NCBI GenBank assembly: GCA_022614855.1
Contig: JAKEHU010000032.1
Coordinates: 1 to 47,092, forward strand
Direction: 5' to 3'
From: Chlamydiota bacterium
GTDB taxonomy: Bacteria > Chlamydiota > Chlamydiia > Chlamydiales > Rhabdochlamydiaceae
Length of the DNA: 47,092 nucleotides
Part shown: positions 46,168-47,092 of the stretch, piece after piece
How positions within the stretch are numbered: the stretch's first letter is position 1
How the letters are laid out: every line of letters starts with the position of its first letter
Translations under genes and position numbers: made by a program
Notes under the pieces: generated by a model
Seen by the model: only the letters and a program-made list of their open reading frames with translations
Databases searched by the model: none
Told to the model about the DNA's origin: nothing

Positions 46168-46590
46168 ATGGATTTTAGCATGATCGGTCCAGCTCTGTCC
46201 CTTGCGTTGGCTTGTATTGGAAGTTCAATTGGATGTGGAATTGCTGGAATGGCATCTCATGCAGTCATGAGTAGGGTAGAAGAAAACCATGGAACTTTTA
46301 TTGGAATGTCTGCTGTTGCCTCCTCTCAATCGATTTATGGTTTTGTTTTAATGATTTTGATGCGAAATAGCATCCTTGCTGGAAGTTTATCTCCTTTAAC
46401 AGGGATTGGAATAGGCTTGTCAGTTGGGCTTGCCTTTATGTTTTCTTCGATCTTCCAAGGCATGTGCGCAGCTTCAGGAATTCAAGCATCAGCAAAACAA
46501 CCTGCAATTATTGGCAAATGTTTTGCAGCTCTTGGAATTGTAGAGTCTTTTGCTCTATTTGCCTTTGTTTTCGCACTCTTGTTGATTTAA
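46168..46590 (+). CDS. atpK: V-type ATP synthase proteolipid subunit K
   Basis: Rotor-ring subunit of 140 aa with four TM helices (two hairpins). Only the second hairpin has the ion-carrying Glu (Glu126 in GIVESFAL). The first hairpin has Gln54 in ASSQSIYGF. Compared from memory with Enterococcus hirae NtpK, the sodium ligands Thr64, Gln65, Gln110 and Glu139 align with Ser53, Gln54, Gln97 (IFQGMCAASGI) and Glu126, and Tyr68 with Tyr57. That predicts sodium rather than proton coupling. A good AAGGAG ribosome site precedes it; it is last in the operon. Confidence 0.94.
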   Translation: MDFSMIGPALSLALACIGSSIGCGIAGMASHAVMSRVEENHGTFIGMSAVASSQSIYGFVLMILMRNSILAGSLSPLTGIGIGLSVGLAFMFSSIFQGMCAASGIQASAKQPAIIGKCFAALGIVESFALFAFVFALLLI

Positions 46591-46598
46591 TAGATGAA

Positions 46599-47092
46599 TT
46601 ATTCGATGTTCAAAAATAGATTTATCCTATGGCAAATTCCAATTGTACGAGCTAAGAAGTCTTGGATCTTTTCCATTACCTTTGGCCATGGAATTGTTTC
46701 TTGGTTGCCATAGGGATCTTTAAAATCTTTATAGCGAGAAGAAACGACCTCTTCAATATTTTTGATCACAGTTAACCAATTTCGAGCGATAGATTCTTCT
46801 GCGGTATAGAAATTTATTAATGATCGATTTTTTTTGTTGTGAAAGGTATCCAGGGTATCGAATAAAGTATTTAAATCTTTAATAAACACATTATAACAAT
46901 CAGCAAGAGATTTATCTATATTTAATGCAAGTTCTAGAGTTTGAAAGTCCCTTAAAAGGCCTATAATCTCATTCTTTATGCTAGTTATATCGGCATCATC
47001 AATTTCCAATGAAGAACGCTTTTTAATAGAACGTGTAAGTAGGTTGTCTTTAGGATATTCTGGTTGAAGCTTAATTAATAACTTAGCGTATA
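46599..47092 (-). CDS. Unknown protein, 5' part beyond the window
   Basis: The frame is open from the window edge to a TAA at 46599, giving at least 164 residues. The TTG at 47009 is only an internal codon, since the frame runs on upstream through KLLIKLQPEYPKDNLLTRSIKKRSS. It is mostly helical with a conserved-looking ESIARNWLTVIKNIEEVVSSRYKDF and a hydrophobic-amphipathic end (GICHRINLFLNIE). No family recognised. Convergent with atpK with an 8-nt gap. Confidence 0.55.
   Translation of the reverse strand, partial: YAKLLIKLQPEYPKDNLLTRSIKKRSSLEIDDADITSIKNEIIGLLRDFQTLELALNIDKSLADCYNVFIKDLNTLFDTLDTFHNKKNRSLINFYTAEESIARNWLTVIKNIEEVVSSRYKDFKDPYGNQETIPWPKVMEKIQDFLARTIGICHRINLFLNIE

Noticed and set aside
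1-47092. CRISPR array, rRNA genes, integrase or prophage
   Set aside because: I saw no regularly spaced direct repeats, no rRNA sequence and no transposase or integrase gene; mobile traces are limited to the palindromic repeats.

Overview
The window is AT-rich chromosomal DNA from a member of the Chlamydiales, most likely one of the amoeba- or arthropod-associated ('environmental') families rather than Chlamydia itself. Four blocks follow chlamydial gene order as I remember it: rpmG-lolC-lolD (CT150-152 in C. trachomatis); pyrG-yqgF-zwf-pgl (CT183-186); infA-tRNA(Thr)-tuf-tRNA(Trp)-secE-nusG-rplKAJL-rpoBC (CT323-314); and the V-type ATPase operon E-DUF2764-A-B-D-I-K (CT310-304). The blocks are joined differently from Chlamydia. 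Genes not expected in Chlamydia lie between them: galE, ugd, a lipid-carrier sugar-phosphate transferase, an OpcA homologue, an OPT transporter, and two eukaryote-like candidate effectors. Organism assignment is inference from gene content and order; no search was run.

Layout. 1-1439 (minus): sugar-phosphate transferase, then galE, which is cut by the window edge. 1565-3031 (plus): PTP-like phosphatase with a membrane-type N-terminus. 3000-8143 (minus): a run of rpmG, lolC/E, lolD, ugd, ispA. 8243-9933 (plus): secreted alpha/beta hydrolase and a charged secreted protein. 9939-10952 (minus): tsaD. 10999-11156: imperfect palindrome. 11165-16738 (minus): pyrG, yqgF, zwf, opcA, pgl, coupled by TAATG overlaps. 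16792-18393 (plus): pyrophosphate-type phosphofructokinase. 18507-19859 (plus): protein with a RasGAP-like region. 19881-20300 (minus): sufE. 20371-33260 (plus): the translation and transcription block ending in rpoC. 33234-35099 (minus): OPT transporter. 35111-35446: two abutting palindromes of about 170 bp. 35495-37203 (plus): ABC-2 exporter pair. 37259-38968 (minus): four small envelope proteins. 39063-46590 (plus): V-ATPase. 46599 to the edge (minus): partial unknown gene.

How the genes work together. GalE and Ugd make UDP-galactose and UDP-glucuronate, and the sugar-phosphate transferase could load a sugar onto undecaprenyl phosphate, whose isoprenoid precursor chain passes through the IspA reaction. 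This points to a surface glycan. Zwf, OpcA and Pgl form the oxidative pentose phosphate branch, and Pfp supplies PPi-dependent glycolysis. The V-ATPase proteolipid keeps the residues that bind sodium in Enterococcus NtpK, which suggests sodium coupling. The RasGAP-like and PTP-like proteins are the best candidates for host-directed effectors.

Most notable observations: the RasGAP-like protein with an arginine-finger motif; the PTP-like phosphatase; four large palindromic or REP-like repeat structures, one of which supplies the last codons of yqgF; and a three-gene cassette whose two outer products share a secreted GKGC/membrane/His-rich-tail layout.
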